Shown in pieces: positions 9,052 to 18,117 of a DNA stretch of 64,000 nt. The stretch is taken from the NCBI RefSeq assembly GCF_000355675.1, contig NC_020888.1:3021501-3085500 (forward strand), in the 5' to 3' direction. The notes below the pieces were generated by a model. It had not been told where the DNA came from, did not search any database, and saw nothing but the letters and a program-made list of their open reading frames with translations. The position numbers and the translations under genes are program-made. This DNA is from Thalassolituus oleivorans MIL-1 (lineage in GTDB: Bacteria > Pseudomonadota > Gammaproteobacteria > Pseudomonadales > Oceanobacteraceae). Within the stretch, counting starts at the first letter, position 1. The number at the start of each line of letters is the position of its first letter.

Positions 9052-9630
9052 ATGCCAAAAAGGAGAGTGGCAATGTGCAAAGGAGCTGTGCGTAACGGAT
9101 TCACCTTACTAGAGTTGTTAACTGTGTTGGCCATCAGCTCACTACTGATGGGCATAGCGATACCCAAAACAACCCAAGTCTACCAACGATCAGTTGCACA
9201 AAATCAAATTACCCAACTGCGGCAAATACTGAACTACACTCGCAATCAAGCGATAATTTATCATACTCCAACGACATTATGCCCCCTCACTATTGAGCAA
9301 AAATGCGGTAATAATTGGAATGATGAACTAACCGTGTTTCAAGATAGAAACAGTAACAGCATTCTTGAGGACGGTGAAAACATACTATTCATACTGCCAA
9401 AAAACGAAAATAGTAACGGCCACCGTACCTACAACAATAGTCGGATCAACTTCAATGAAAAAGGATTTGCAGGCTTTGATGCAGGGTCTCTAAGCTACTG
9501 TCACACTGGTCAGCAAACATATGGCGTTTGTTTCACTATTTCAAGAATAGGTCGTGTTAGAACAGGACTCGACGCAAACAATGACGGGCTACCCGAAACG
9601 CCAAATGGTCGAAACATTCCATGCTCCTAA
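9052..9630 (+). CDS. fimT: Type IV minor pilin, FimT/GspH family
   Basis: Prepilin-like protein of 192 residues with the class III signal RNG|FTLLELLTVLAISS, cleaved by PilD after Gly and carrying Glu at position +5. The body is GspH/FimT-like (the QITQLRQILNYTRNQAI segment) with two Cys pairs in the globular part. Position right after pilR matches fimT of P. aeruginosa. Two starts are plausible: ATG 9052 (AAGGA in a hairpin loop) and ATG 9073 (AAGGAG about 8 bases upstream, giving a 9-residue leader). Minor pilins prime pilus assembly. The fimT versus fimU name is by position only. Confidence 0.8.
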   Translation: MPKRRVAMCKGAVRNGFTLLELLTVLAISSLLMGIAIPKTTQVYQRSVAQNQITQLRQILNYTRNQAIIYHTPTTLCPLTIEQKCGNNWNDELTVFQDRNSNSILEDGENILFILPKNENSNGHRTYNNSRINFNEKGFAGFDAGSLSYCHTGQQTYGVCFTISRIGRVRTGLDANNDGLPETPNGRNIPCS

Positions 9631-9689
9631 CCGTCCAATCAATGATTGCAGCCACTTATCAGAAAGCCATAGAGTATTTCCCGCACCCG

Positions 9690-9695
9690 TATAAT
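9690..9695 (+). promoter_or_regulatory. Candidate -10 element before pilX
   Basis: A perfect TATAAT lies 48 bases before the pilX ATG inside the 112-base fimT-pilX gap, with no good -35 at 16-18 bases. It may be an activated internal promoter that separates fimT from the pilX-pilE group. Confidence 0.35.
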
Positions 9696-9742
9696 CTGTA
9701 GTATGAGAAAAAAGTCATCAGCTACTGAGCTACGGAGCATAT

Positions 9743-10264
9743 ATGCAGTCAATTCATCGACAACAAGGGTCAGCACTGATATTCAGTTTGATTATCCTGA
9801 CATCCATTACCTTAGGCGTAATCGTGTCGATGCAAAATTCAACTCTGCAGCTGCGCATGGTCAATAGCATGCAACACAGTCAACAAGTGTTTAGTGCAAC
9901 ATATGACTATCTCAATTTAGGGGTGACTTACATGGGGAAAAATCTCAATGAAACCCGCAACACGCTGGGCGTTATTCTTCAGAACGAAGATGCACCGAGC
10001 AACTTTGTGTCTCTCGCTAGCAATACCGCTTGGGTGACGCCAAACATGCCTGCCGCCGTTTCCTCCATTTCAGATCAGATTAAGTTAAACCAACTTTCTT
10101 CTGATGCTTTCGTATCGGAAACATATCTGAAAGGCAATGGTGGTAACTCGACAGGCACGCAGAGCACGTATTACTTTGACTTTTCGGCAACCGGCACTGA
10201 CCCTTCAGGGCGAGTAGCTTCTACACAACAAGTTGTATTTAGCATTACAGGGCCATCACTATGA
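9743..10264 (+). CDS. pilX: Type IV pilus minor pilin PilX
   Basis: 173 residues beginning MQSIHRQQGSALIFSLIILT. The short basic leader ends in Gly and a long hydrophobic helix follows. The mature start would be Ser, and the usual Glu at position 5 is replaced by Phe, as tolerated in tip-type GspK/PilX pilins. The following STLQLRMVNSMQHSQQVFSA segment is typical of PilX, which links the priming minor-pilin complex to PilY1. GGAG lies 6 bases before the ATG. The gene overlaps pilY1 by ATGA, so the two are coupled. Confidence 0.83.
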   Translation: MQSIHRQQGSALIFSLIILTSITLGVIVSMQNSTLQLRMVNSMQHSQQVFSATYDYLNLGVTYMGKNLNETRNTLGVILQNEDAPSNFVSLASNTAWVTPNMPAAVSSISDQIKLNQLSSDAFVSETYLKGNGGNSTGTQSTYYFDFSATGTDPSGRVASTQQVVFSITGPSL

Positions 10265-13200
10265 AATATTTAAATATGAAAAAAGTAATAAATACCTTGC
10301 TAAATATGAGACATATTGCATCTTTTATAGTACTTATTTCGGCCCCTCTTTTTTCAATCGCCGACGATACAGAAATATATAGAACCGACGCAACTCAGGG
10401 AGTGCAGCCTAACGTTATTTTCGTTTTCGATACATCCGGAAGTATGGGTTTTCTTCCGGATTCCAATGACAAAGCACAAGGCAATAAAAAATCACGAATG
10501 GACATCGTGAAACAAGCTGCTATTGATGTGATAGGTGATCCAACACTAGCTAACCTAAATATAGGTATTATGAGATTTGACAGCGTAGAATCCGGAGCTT
10601 CTCCTATATCTGGTGTCAAGTACTATAAAAGCTCCGTCCAAAATAATAACAACCAGAATTATAAAGACGGTGGCGGATATGTTTTATCTCCCATATCTGA
10701 CATCAATGACAGTAAACATCGCAATTCGATCTTATCAGCGATCTCCGGGCTTGAAGCCGGTGGTACTACTCCCCTTGTAGAAACATACTCCGAAGCTATT
10801 CGTTACATGCGCGGAGACGATGTCAAATTTGGCAAAAAGTACGGTAAAACTGAATATGTAGAAGGTGGAACTGTTCTCGTCCAAGGTCCTTCGCGTACCG
10901 AGGATATCAAAGAATGTCGAAAATGTAGTCAATGGACGGGATGGGGCTTCCTAGGGGCATGTTTTTTCGGACAAATTACTACCGTTAATGATAGCTACTG
11001 CAGCGACACTTACAACAATAGCTATAAATGGGTTGTTACTGGAACAAATACAATCCCAGGAGAGTTCTACGAGGAAGAAAAAACAGCAGGCTATGCTGAA
11101 ACTAGCACCGCACAATACTTCTACATGAGCCATCCAGATTCATATAATAAAGATACTGGAAAATATATTTCACCAATAACAAATAGCTGCCAAAAAAATC
11201 ATATATTTCTATTTACCGATGGTGTTTCTCAGTCTGATAACGAAGCGGATGACGATATTAAATCATTGCTAACGAAATTAGATTCCTCGATTTATACTAA
11301 TAAAGACGGTATCAGTACAAACTGTAAGACCTATGGCGACAACTATGAAGGCGACATCACAAACAGTTGCATGGAAGAGCTAGCACTTGCCGCTTATGAA
11401 GGGGATAACATAGCCGATTCATTACTCCTAGCTGACTCAGATCCAAGTACCGAGTCGCAACAATCGATCACGACACATACTATCGGTGGTTTTTTGAATA
11501 CTGACTCAAAGAGCGTGAAACCAATATTGGAAAGAGCAGCCGACTACTCTGACGGCATATATTCAGAAGCCTCGGACTCAGAAAAACTTAAATTAACATT
11601 ACAAAATCTATTTGAGCGTGTTTCAGCTGATGCAACCGGAGGAAGCTCGGCGCCCGTTGTAGCGGTTAACGCTTTAAATCGCTTAGAAAGTTCAGAAGAG
11701 CTTTATTACACAACATTTGAACCTAAAGTTGTAACCGGTTGGTCTGGTAACCTAAAGCGCTACAAACTCGGCAGCGATGGTGAAATTCTCGACAAAAATG
11801 ATAAGTCAGCAGTTGATGCAAATACAGGCTACTTTGCCAAAGAGGCTACCAGCATATGGTCATCAGAAGTCGATGGTAATATAGTCACTAAAGGGGGAGC
11901 GGCTAGTCATCTAACCCTCGACCGCAAGGTATACACCTATTTGGGTGGTGCATCAAAGACTATTGACGACTCTTTAGTAGACGTTAACCTTTCCGGAGTT
12001 ATTGTAGCGGCAACGGGAATGACACCAGATATATTTGATACGGAACTGTCTGGCACCGACTTTTTAAACATGCTTAAGTGGGCGTCGGGTATAACAACCA
12101 TTGATGGAGTAGAGGTTGCACGCCAAGAAATAGAAGATCCGTTGCACAGTCAGCCTATCATTCTAAATTATGGTACCTCTACCAACTATAATAGCACTCT
12201 ATTCTTCGGTACTAACTCCGGCTATCTGCATGCAATTGATACATACAGAGATCCAAGCAAAAATCCAAAAGAGCGTTTTGCCTACGTTCCTTACGAGTTA
12301 TTACCAAATATAAATATGTACTACAGTAAGAAAAATGAAATCGGTAAAACGTATGGTCTCGATGGCCCTGTTTCTTCGCTTATTTTTAATCAAACAGATG
12401 TTGATGCCGGTACTCCAAAAAGACGTTTCATAGTGGGTTCAACCGATAAAGCATACTTATATTTAACAATGAGGCGCGGCGGCAATATTAATTATGCTAT
12501 CGATGTTACTGATCGCGATACTCCAAAATACTTGTGGCAAATTTCAACGGCGAGCTCAGGGTTCGAGGAATTAGGACAAACGTGGTCAGGCATGACACCT
12601 GTGTTCATTAACCCGAAAGCCATTGGCGTTGATAGCACTAAAAAATCAATACCTGTCCTAGTATTTGGTGGCGGCTATGACCCAGAAGAAGACCTTACTA
12701 GTGAATCCGTGCGTCTAGGTCAAAGTACTGGCAATGCAATTTTTATCGTCGATGCAATGACAGGCGCATTACTTTGGAAGGCATCGTCTACACTCGCTGC
12801 GGATCTTACGATCAGTCAGATGACAAATAGCATTGCTTCTGATATCACGCCAGTCGACAATAATGGTGATGGTAACGTAGACATTTTATATGCTTCTGAT
12901 ATTGGTGGGCGGCTATGGCGCATTGATCTATTTTCTGATGGTACGCAAAAAGGCACGCTCTTGGCCGACTTAAATACAGGCAACTCAGTAACGAATAACA
13001 CTCGTTTTTATACAACTCCTGTTGTTGCTTACCAAGGCAATGAAAACAAAGGACGATATGTGATTACGCTTGGATCAGGATATAGAGCACATCCATTAGT
13101 AACCAACAACCAAGATCGATTCTTCGTGCTATTTGATCAAATAACCAGCACCGATGAAACCAGTACTAAAAATGCATTATCAACTTATAAAACAAAGAAA

Positions 13201-13671
13201 ACATCTGATCTTGCCAACTATAGTAATATTGCGAGTGCTAGTGATGATGCGAAAAATACTGGCTTTTACTACAAACTAACGGAAACAGGCGAAAAATCAC
13301 TGTCTGATAGTATCGTAGCGAATAATAGAATCTATTTTTCTACTTACTTCCCAAATTCGACCTCTAACACTAGTGATCTCGACTCTTGCAAGGCAGTAAC
13401 AGGGAATGCAAGGCTTTATGAAATTAATCTTGGAGAATACAATCCAAATAAACCCCTTGAAGATTTAAGTATCGAAGTAACCGAATTAAAACAGTCTGGT
13501 ATCCCTGCTGAACCTAAAATCGTATTCCCTCCCGCAGATGAGAACGGAACGGGAGGAGAAGATGGTGGTAGTGGTGACGATTGTGCAAATATGGCGATTC
13601 TAGTTGGTAGTGAAGTAATTAAATCTGATTCTTGCGGCTCTGTTTCAAAGAGTTATTGGAGCGAATTATGA
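10261..13671 (+). CDS. pilY1: Type IV pilus tip-associated adhesin PilY1
   Basis: Large exported protein of 1136 residues that caps the pilus with the minor pilins and acts in adhesion, surface sensing and retraction control. A Sec signal peptide (roughly 1-34, cleavage after SIA before DDTEIY) precedes a von Willebrand A-like domain with the MIDAS motif FVFDTSGSMG. The C-terminal PilC/PilY1 beta-propeller (about 640-1010) includes the calcium loop DNNGDGNVD (866-874) followed by ILYASDIGGRLWRIDL. The C-terminus has a Gly/Asp-rich linker and two Cys. A second start at 10276 (MKKVINTLL) is possible. Codon use is visibly AT-rich (many AAA, ATA, AGA). Confidence 0.93.
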   Translation: MKYLNMKKVINTLLNMRHIASFIVLISAPLFSIADDTEIYRTDATQGVQPNVIFVFDTSGSMGFLPDSNDKAQGNKKSRMDIVKQAAIDVIGDPTLANLNIGIMRFDSVESGASPISGVKYYKSSVQNNNNQNYKDGGGYVLSPISDINDSKHRNSILSAISGLEAGGTTPLVETYSEAIRYMRGDDVKFGKKYGKTEYVEGGTVLVQGPSRTEDIKECRKCSQWTGWGFLGACFFGQITTVNDSYCSDTYNNSYKWVVTGTNTIPGEFYEEEKTAGYAETSTAQYFYMSHPDSYNKDTGKYISPITNSCQKNHIFLFTDGVSQSDNEADDDIKSLLTKLDSSIYTNKDGISTNCKTYGDNYEGDITNSCMEELALAAYEGDNIADSLLLADSDPSTESQQSITTHTIGGFLNTDSKSVKPILERAADYSDGIYSEASDSEKLKLTLQNLFERVSADATGGSSAPVVAVNALNRLESSEELYYTTFEPKVVTGWSGNLKRYKLGSDGEILDKNDKSAVDANTGYFAKEATSIWSSEVDGNIVTKGGAASHLTLDRKVYTYLGGASKTIDDSLVDVNLSGVIVAATGMTPDIFDTELSGTDFLNMLKWASGITTIDGVEVARQEIEDPLHSQPIILNYGTSTNYNSTLFFGTNSGYLHAIDTYRDPSKNPKERFAYVPYELLPNINMYYSKKNEIGKTYGLDGPVSSLIFNQTDVDAGTPKRRFIVGSTDKAYLYLTMRRGGNINYAIDVTDRDTPKYLWQISTASSGFEELGQTWSGMTPVFINPKAIGVDSTKKSIPVLVFGGGYDPEEDLTSESVRLGQSTGNAIFIVDAMTGALLWKASSTLAADLTISQMTNSIASDITPVDNNGDGNVDILYASDIGGRLWRIDLFSDGTQKGTLLADLNTGNSVTNNTRFYTTPVVAYQGNENKGRYVITLGSGYRAHPLVTNNQDRFFVLFDQITSTDETSTKNALSTYKTKKTSDLANYSNIASASDDAKNTGFYYKLTETGEKSLSDSIVANNRIYFSTYFPNSTSNTSDLDSCKAVTGNARLYEINLGEYNPNKPLEDLSIEVTELKQSGIPAEPKIVFPPADENGTGGEDGGSGDDCANMAILVGSEVIKSDSCGSVSKSYWSEL

Positions 13672-13687
13672 CGGCAAGGGTTTTTCA

Positions 13688-14176
13688 ATGCCTAAACTAA
13701 TTAATCACCGAGGCTTCACCCTCATTGAATTGATGATTGTTATATCAATTATCGCTATCACTGCGATAGCGATAAGCCCTGCGCTGAAAAGTATGACAGC
13801 TAATAGTGTTGCAGAAAGACTGTTAGGCGAGTTGAGACTTGATCTAATGTTTGCTCGCAATCAGGCAATTTCATTGTCGAGGCCCATGGTAGTAACTCCT
13901 ATTTCGAATAAATGGAGTAATGGATGGCAAGTATTTGATGGCGCAACCTTGCTACGCCAACGAGGTAGCGACGCAAATCCAATAACCGAAGTTGGTTATA
14001 TTGCTTCTAATGATTTTAATAACGCAACACCTGTTGGTTTTGACCGCCGGGGTAGAGCAACAGCAACAGGCGATTTTACAATTGATGTAGTTAATTGTTC
14101 AGGGTCTCGTGAATACACTATCAGCATAAACCAAATAGGCCAAATTGTTGTCGTGGAGGGTGCATGCCTCAATTAA
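13688..14176 (+). CDS. fimU: Type IV minor pilin FimU (GspH/FimT family)
   Basis: 162 residues with prepilin signal HRG|FTLIELMIVISIIAI (Glu at +5), then the GspH core with the AERLLGELRLDLMFARNQAI segment, the conserved Trp-Asn/Ser-Gly-Trp stretch WSNGWQVF and FDRRGRA. FimU joins PilV, PilW and PilX in the tip complex that primes pilus assembly. It lies 16 bases after pilY1 and overlaps pilV by 13 bases. Confidence 0.85.
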   Translation: MPKLINHRGFTLIELMIVISIIAITAIAISPALKSMTANSVAERLLGELRLDLMFARNQAISLSRPMVVTPISNKWSNGWQVFDGATLLRQRGSDANPITEVGYIASNDFNNATPVGFDRRGRATATGDFTIDVVNCSGSREYTISINQIGQIVVVEGACLN

Positions 14177-14739
14177 CAAAGAATATGGCAGGTTTTAGCC
14201 TGATAGAGATTCTCGTAACCGTCGCCATTACAATTATTGGTTTAGTCGGACTTGCCTCTCTACAATTGCAAGTAACAAAATCCGTTGGCGATTCTGGTAA
14301 TCGCTCTCAAGTAATTTGGATGCTTGAAGATCTATCAAATCGTATGAAAGCAAACCGTATTGCTCTTGCCGATTATAATACTGATGGAGATACCATCAGC
14401 TGTGATAATGCTCCAAAAATTTGCAGCGCCTACCACGATGGCAGTGCACGAGTGGAAGCAGATCTATCTTGCAGCAACACCGAACAGGCCCAATCCGACT
14501 TGTGGGAAGTCGCCTGTGGTTTTAATCCCGATGTTGATACTTATATAACAAAGAGTAGCGCGGTCGATTTTATTGCTGCTCCCCTCTTGAGTACTCAACT
14601 CAATGGCGGAGAAATTACTGTGACAATTAGCTGGGACACTCGAACCTCCGGTGTTAATGCGGACGGCGAATTGGTTTATGCCAACACAGATAGCCTAGCG
14701 AATTCGCGCACTAGCCTAACAATGGTGTACAACCCATGA
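14164..14739 (+). CDS. pilV: Type IV minor pilin PilV
   Basis: 191 residues with MAG|FSLIEILVTVAI as the prepilin cleavage region and a helix followed by VGLASLQLQVTKS, then the SQVIWMLEDLSNRMKANR segment characteristic of PilV. The soluble part carries several Cys. GGAGGG precedes the ATG by about 4 bases, and the start lies inside fimU, indicating coupled translation. It overlaps pilW by ATGA. Confidence 0.88.
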   Translation: MPQLTKNMAGFSLIEILVTVAITIIGLVGLASLQLQVTKSVGDSGNRSQVIWMLEDLSNRMKANRIALADYNTDGDTISCDNAPKICSAYHDGSARVEADLSCSNTEQAQSDLWEVACGFNPDVDTYITKSSAVDFIAAPLLSTQLNGGEITVTISWDTRTSGVNADGELVYANTDSLANSRTSLTMVYNP

Positions 14740-15593
14740 TGATACTCCGACACCAAGCTGGTATGACTTTAATAGAATTAATGATTGCCGGTTTACTAGG
14801 AATCATAATTACTTTTTTCGTGGTTAATATCATGGTGAACAGTAACTCTATTGCTTTGAACTCAAATACTGCAGGTCAATCACAAGAAGGCGGCCGTTTT
14901 ATTATGAGCTGGCTTCAAGCTGAAAGCCGAAGAGCGGGATACTCTTCAATACCTGGATCAACTGAACAAATAAACCCATTTGCAGATAGATGTATTGCGG
15001 GTGCCGCTATTCCTCCCGCCGATGGAGGAAACTGCACGTACGAATCGACGGTGGGTATAGGCGATAATGATAGGCTCGCCATTCAATGGGTTTATAATCC
15101 CTCATCAACAACGGCTAGAGATCAACAAGATTGCACCGGAGCTGCCATAGTATTAGCAACCGAAACGTTACTTGTTGATGTTTACTGGATAGTAACCGGT
15201 GGGGCTAATAGTGGATATGACGACACCTTAAACTGCGTAACCTACAACGCAGACACAGGGATAGCATTGAATAATTCTCAATCTATCGCGGCTGGTATTA
15301 TCGGAATGCAGGTTTTATACGGTGTTTCTACCGTGGCCACTGCAACGGATGAAACCAATGTATCGAGATATGTTAACGCCAGCCAAGTCGACCCTGATGC
15401 CAACATCGATGATGATGATGTCTGGGGCAGCGTGCAGGCGGTGAGAATAGCTCTGTTGACGCGGGCCTTTAGTGATTCTGGCCTTTCCGAAGAAAAACGC
15501 AGTTATATTTTACTTGATGCTAATCCTTACAGTTATGACGATAGAATTTCTCGTTACATTCAATTGTCCACGACAGCTTTGCCAAATAATTAG
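14736..15593 (+). CDS. pilW: Type IV minor pilin PilW
   Basis: 285 residues. The signal QAG|MTLIELMIAGLLG has Met at +1 in place of Phe, and Glu at +5. The helix is followed by the QSQEGGRFIMSWLQAESRRAG region, which is typical of PilW. Disulfide-capable Cys residues (DRCIAGA, NCTYES, DCTGA, LNCVTY) occur in the globular domain. It probably acts in the minor-pilin priming complex with PilV, FimU and PilX. Confidence 0.88.
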   Translation: MMILRHQAGMTLIELMIAGLLGIIITFFVVNIMVNSNSIALNSNTAGQSQEGGRFIMSWLQAESRRAGYSSIPGSTEQINPFADRCIAGAAIPPADGGNCTYESTVGIGDNDRLAIQWVYNPSSTTARDQQDCTGAAIVLATETLLVDVYWIVTGGANSGYDDTLNCVTYNADTGIALNNSQSIAAGIIGMQVLYGVSTVATATDETNVSRYVNASQVDPDANIDDDDVWGSVQAVRIALLTRAFSDSGLSEEKRSYILLDANPYSYDDRISRYIQLSTTALPNN

Positions 15594-15620
15594 TATTCAT
15601 ATTTAACGGACAACATCAGA

Positions 15621-16061
15621 ATGAATCAAAAAATAGCCGGCTTCACTCTAATGGAACTGATGATTACGCTAGCCATCATTGCTATCATTGCCACCGTTGC
15701 GATGCCAAACTATTCTCGATATGTCCAGCGGGGAGGTCGCTCTGATGCTATAGCATCTATGCACGCTATCATGGCAGCCCAAGAACGTTATTATGGTGAT
15801 AATGTTTCTTACACCAATGATCTGAAAGATCTTGGATATACAGATTCGACATTTACAACACCAAAAGCGTTTTACGTTATTTCCGCCCGCGTCTGTAGTG
15901 ATAGTGAGGACAACGATACCCCACTAGCCTTCCCTTTAACACAATGTGTAGAACTCATCGCCACGGCTCAAAACAACCAGGCTAGTGATGGAAATCTTGT
16001 GATTAACTCATATGGACGACAGGACAGAAGGCTACCGGATGGAAGCCTCACTGACTGGTAA
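15621..16061 (+). CDS. pilE: Type IV minor pilin PilE
   Basis: 146 residues with IAG|FTLMELMITLAIIAI, then the MPNYSRYVQRGGRSDAIA segment and AAQERYYGDN, the classical PilE-type architecture with a C-terminal Cys pair. As in P. aeruginosa it closes the cluster, next to convergent ispH. No pilY2 is present between pilY1 and pilE. A two-way terminator follows. Confidence 0.88.
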   Translation: MNQKIAGFTLMELMITLAIIAIIATVAMPNYSRYVQRGGRSDAIASMHAIMAAQERYYGDNVSYTNDLKDLGYTDSTFTTPKAFYVISARVCSDSEDNDTPLAFPLTQCVELIATAQNNQASDGNLVINSYGRQDRRLPDGSLTDW

Positions 16062-16079
16062 TAAACTAAACGCTGTATA

Positions 16080-16101
16080 CAGAAAGGCTTACAGCCTTTC
16101 T
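16080..16101 (+). terminator. First hairpin after pilE
   Basis: The stem AGAAAGGCT/AGCCTTTCT with a short TAC loop lies some 20 bases after the pilE stop. No T-run follows directly, so it probably works in tandem with the next hairpin. Confidence 0.45.
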
Positions 16102-16121
16102 ACAACATAGCCAAGTAATAA

Positions 16122-16145
16122 AAAAGGACGCCTAGGCGTCCTTTT
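16122..16145. terminator. Bidirectional terminator between pilE and ispH
   Basis: A near-perfect palindrome, AAAAGGACGCC-TA-GGCGTCCTTTT, has A and T runs on both sides and serves the convergent pilE and ispH transcripts. Confidence 0.8.
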
Positions 16146-16171
16146 ACGTATCGACAGAAAGTCTCTAAAAA

Positions 16172-17119
16172 TTAATCAAGGCTGACCATCTTCAGCTCTT
16201 TAGGCAGAGAAAATACGACATTTTCCTCCTGCCCTTGCAGCTCTTGTGGAGAGCTTCCGCCTAGCGCTATTAGCTTATCGACTACTTCTTTTACTAACAC
16301 TTCAGGAGCTGACGCACCGGCAGTGATACCCACTGATTGCTTACCTTCTAACCATTCAGGTTTAATTTCAGAAGCATTATCAATAAGATAAGCCGCAGCT
16401 CCCATACGCTCACCCAGTTCGCGCAGGCGATTAGAATTAGAGCTGTTTGGTGAGCCAACGACCAACATTAAATCGCAGCTTTCGGCTAACGTTTTGACGG
16501 CATCTTGACGATTTTGCGTAGCGTAGCAAATGTCATTTTTACGCGGGCCAGTAATCTCAGGAAACTTTTCACGTAGTGCGTCGATGACACGTGCAGTATC
16601 GTCCATCGATAAGGTAGTTTGCGTGACATAGGATAACTTGTCAGGGTTATTCACTACCAGTGCGGCAACGTCTTCTTCATCTTCTACAAGGTAGATATGA
16701 CCACCATTAGCGTAATCGTACTGCCCCATGGTCCCTTCGACTTCAGGATGCCCCTTGTGGCCGATAAGAATACACTCACGTCCTTCTGCACTATAACGAC
16801 TCACCTCAAGATGAACCTTAGTTACCAAAGGACAGGTCGCATCAAAAACTTTTAATCCACGCTGCTCGGCATTCTGACGCACGGCTTGAGATACGCCATG
16901 TGCAGAGAAAATCACAATACTGTTGTCTGGAACTTCATCAAGCTCATCAACAAAAATAGCGCCGCGATCACTTAAGTCGTTGACTACAAATTTATTATGA
17001 ACAACTTCATGACGAACATAGATAGGTGGTTCGAACAATTCTAATGCACGATTAACAATATCAATCGCACGATCAACGCCAGCACAAAATCCGCGAGGAT
17101 TTGCCAATTTAATCTGCAT
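16172..17119 (-). CDS. ispH: 4-hydroxy-3-methylbut-2-enyl diphosphate reductase
   Basis: Last enzyme of the MEP isoprenoid pathway, an iron-sulfur reductase giving IPP and DMAPP. From ATG 17119 the protein has 315 residues starting [19 protein letters not shown]. The cluster ligands lie in GFCAGV (Cys12), the [11 protein letters not shown] segment and the [11 protein letters not shown] segment. HEVVHN, SAHGVS and [10 protein letters not shown] are the other signature stretches. GGAGG lies 7 bases upstream of this ATG, so the nine extra in-frame codons reaching 17146 are not needed. The start overlaps the end of fkpB by 11 bases. Confidence 0.96.
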   Translation of the reverse strand: MQIKLANPRGFCAGVDRAIDIVNRALELFEPPIYVRHEVVHNKFVVNDLSDRGAIFVDELDEVPDNSIVIFSAHGVSQAVRQNAEQRGLKVFDATCPLVTKVHLEVSRYSAEGRECILIGHKGHPEVEGTMGQYDYANGGHIYLVEDEEDVAALVVNNPDKLSYVTQTTLSMDDTARVIDALREKFPEITGPRKNDICYATQNRQDAVKTLAESCDLMLVVGSPNSSNSNRLRELGERMGAAAYLIDNASEIKPEWLEGKQSVGITAGASAPEVLVKEVVDKLIALGGSSPQELQGQEENVVFSLPKELKMVSLD

Positions 17120-17552
17120 TATGAACCTCCAAAATCTGTACTTCAAACAGCAGAGTTTTACCCGCTAATGGGTGATTAAAATCAACCGACACCCAATCGC
17201 CGTTCACTTCACTGATCAAGCCGGGCAACTCAGCACCTTGCGCATCCGCAAACGATACCATCAGGCCGGGTGCTACAGGCATATCAGCAGGAAATGTAGA
17301 ACGTTTCATTTCTTGGATATTCTGCGGATTTTGCTGCCCAAAAGCTTCTTCCGGCGGAACCGTAAATACTTTGTGATCACCCGTCGTTAGGCCGATTAAG
17401 TAGGCTTCAAAACCCGGCAATAAATTACCATCACCAATAGTAAGCGTTGGCGCTTCACGCTCAAACGTTGAATCGACGGTTTGTTCATCACTGAACTTCA
17501 ATGCAAAATGCAATTTAATGCGGCTACCTGCTGCAATAGTACCCAGTGACAT
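17109..17552 (-). CDS. fkpB: FKBP-type peptidyl-prolyl isomerase, SlpA/FkpB family
   Basis: 147 residues with the SlyD/SlpA-type FKBP fold interrupted by an insert-in-flap domain. It starts with [20 protein letters not shown], followed by the [17 protein letters not shown] region and [19 protein letters not shown]. It lacks the His-rich metal tail of SlyD, so FkpB is the better match. It acts as a cytoplasmic proline isomerase and chaperone. It sits in the conserved lspA-fkpB-ispH operon and overlaps ispH. Confidence 0.92.
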   Translation of the reverse strand: MSLGTIAAGSRIKLHFALKFSDEQTVDSTFEREAPTLTIGDGNLLPGFEAYLIGLTTGDHKVFTVPPEEAFGQQNPQNIQEMKRSTFPADMPVAPGLMVSFADAQGAELPGLISEVNGDWVSVDFNHPLAGKTLLFEVQILEVHNAD

Positions 17553-17604
17553 AACAACGCTCTCCTACTACTTAAAGGTTAAGGGATAGACACTCAGCCC
17601 TTGA

Positions 17605-18117
17605 TTATTTATCGCTTTTAAACATGTCACGAATAACATCGACGCCCATTAAAATAGCGCCTAACGTAATGGCCGAATCAGCAACATTAAATGCCGGAAA
17701 ATAGGCGTTTTCCCAATGTACTGAAATAAAATCAATAACATGACCAAATAATATTCGATCAATTAAATTACCAACAGCCCCGCCTAATATTAAAGTGAGT
17801 GCCAAAGGTAATAACACGGCAGTACGCGGTAAACGCTTCAACCAAATGATTAGCATGGCTGATACACCTATAGATACCGTGGTGAAAAACCAGCGCTGCC
17901 AACCAGACTCATCGGCCAAAAAGCTAAAAGCCGCACCCTTGTTATACAGCAAGGTAAAATCCAATACGGGCAATACAAATACTGGATTAGCATATTCAAG
18001 TAGCGCTTCTGCCGTTTGCTTGGTGATCATGTCAACCACAATCACCAATACAGATAACAACAGCCACACCAATGCATTTTTTAACGGCATGGCTTCCGGC
18101 GCACTATTCGTAGTCAT
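17605..18117 (-). CDS. lspA: Lipoprotein signal peptidase II
   Basis: Inner-membrane aspartyl protease that removes signal peptides from diacylglyceryl-prolipoproteins such as BamD and RlpA encoded here. It has 170 residues, four membrane segments, LLYNKGAAFSFL and both catalytic aspartates: Asp120 in GGAVGNLIDRI and Asp147 in FNVADSAI. Its ATG shares bases with the ileS TAA (TAATG), so it is translated by coupling from ileS. Confidence 0.96.
   Translation of the reverse strand: MTTNSAPEAMPLKNALVWLLLSVLVIVVDMITKQTAEALLEYANPVFVLPVLDFTLLYNKGAAFSFLADESGWQRWFFTTVSIGVSAMLIIWLKRLPRTAVLLPLALTLILGGAVGNLIDRILFGHVIDFISVHWENAYFPAFNVADSAITLGAILMGVDVIRDMFKSDK

Noticed and set aside
17117-17146. Longer N-terminus for ispH
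   Set aside because: The ATG at 17119 has GGAGG at ideal distance and matches the family start.
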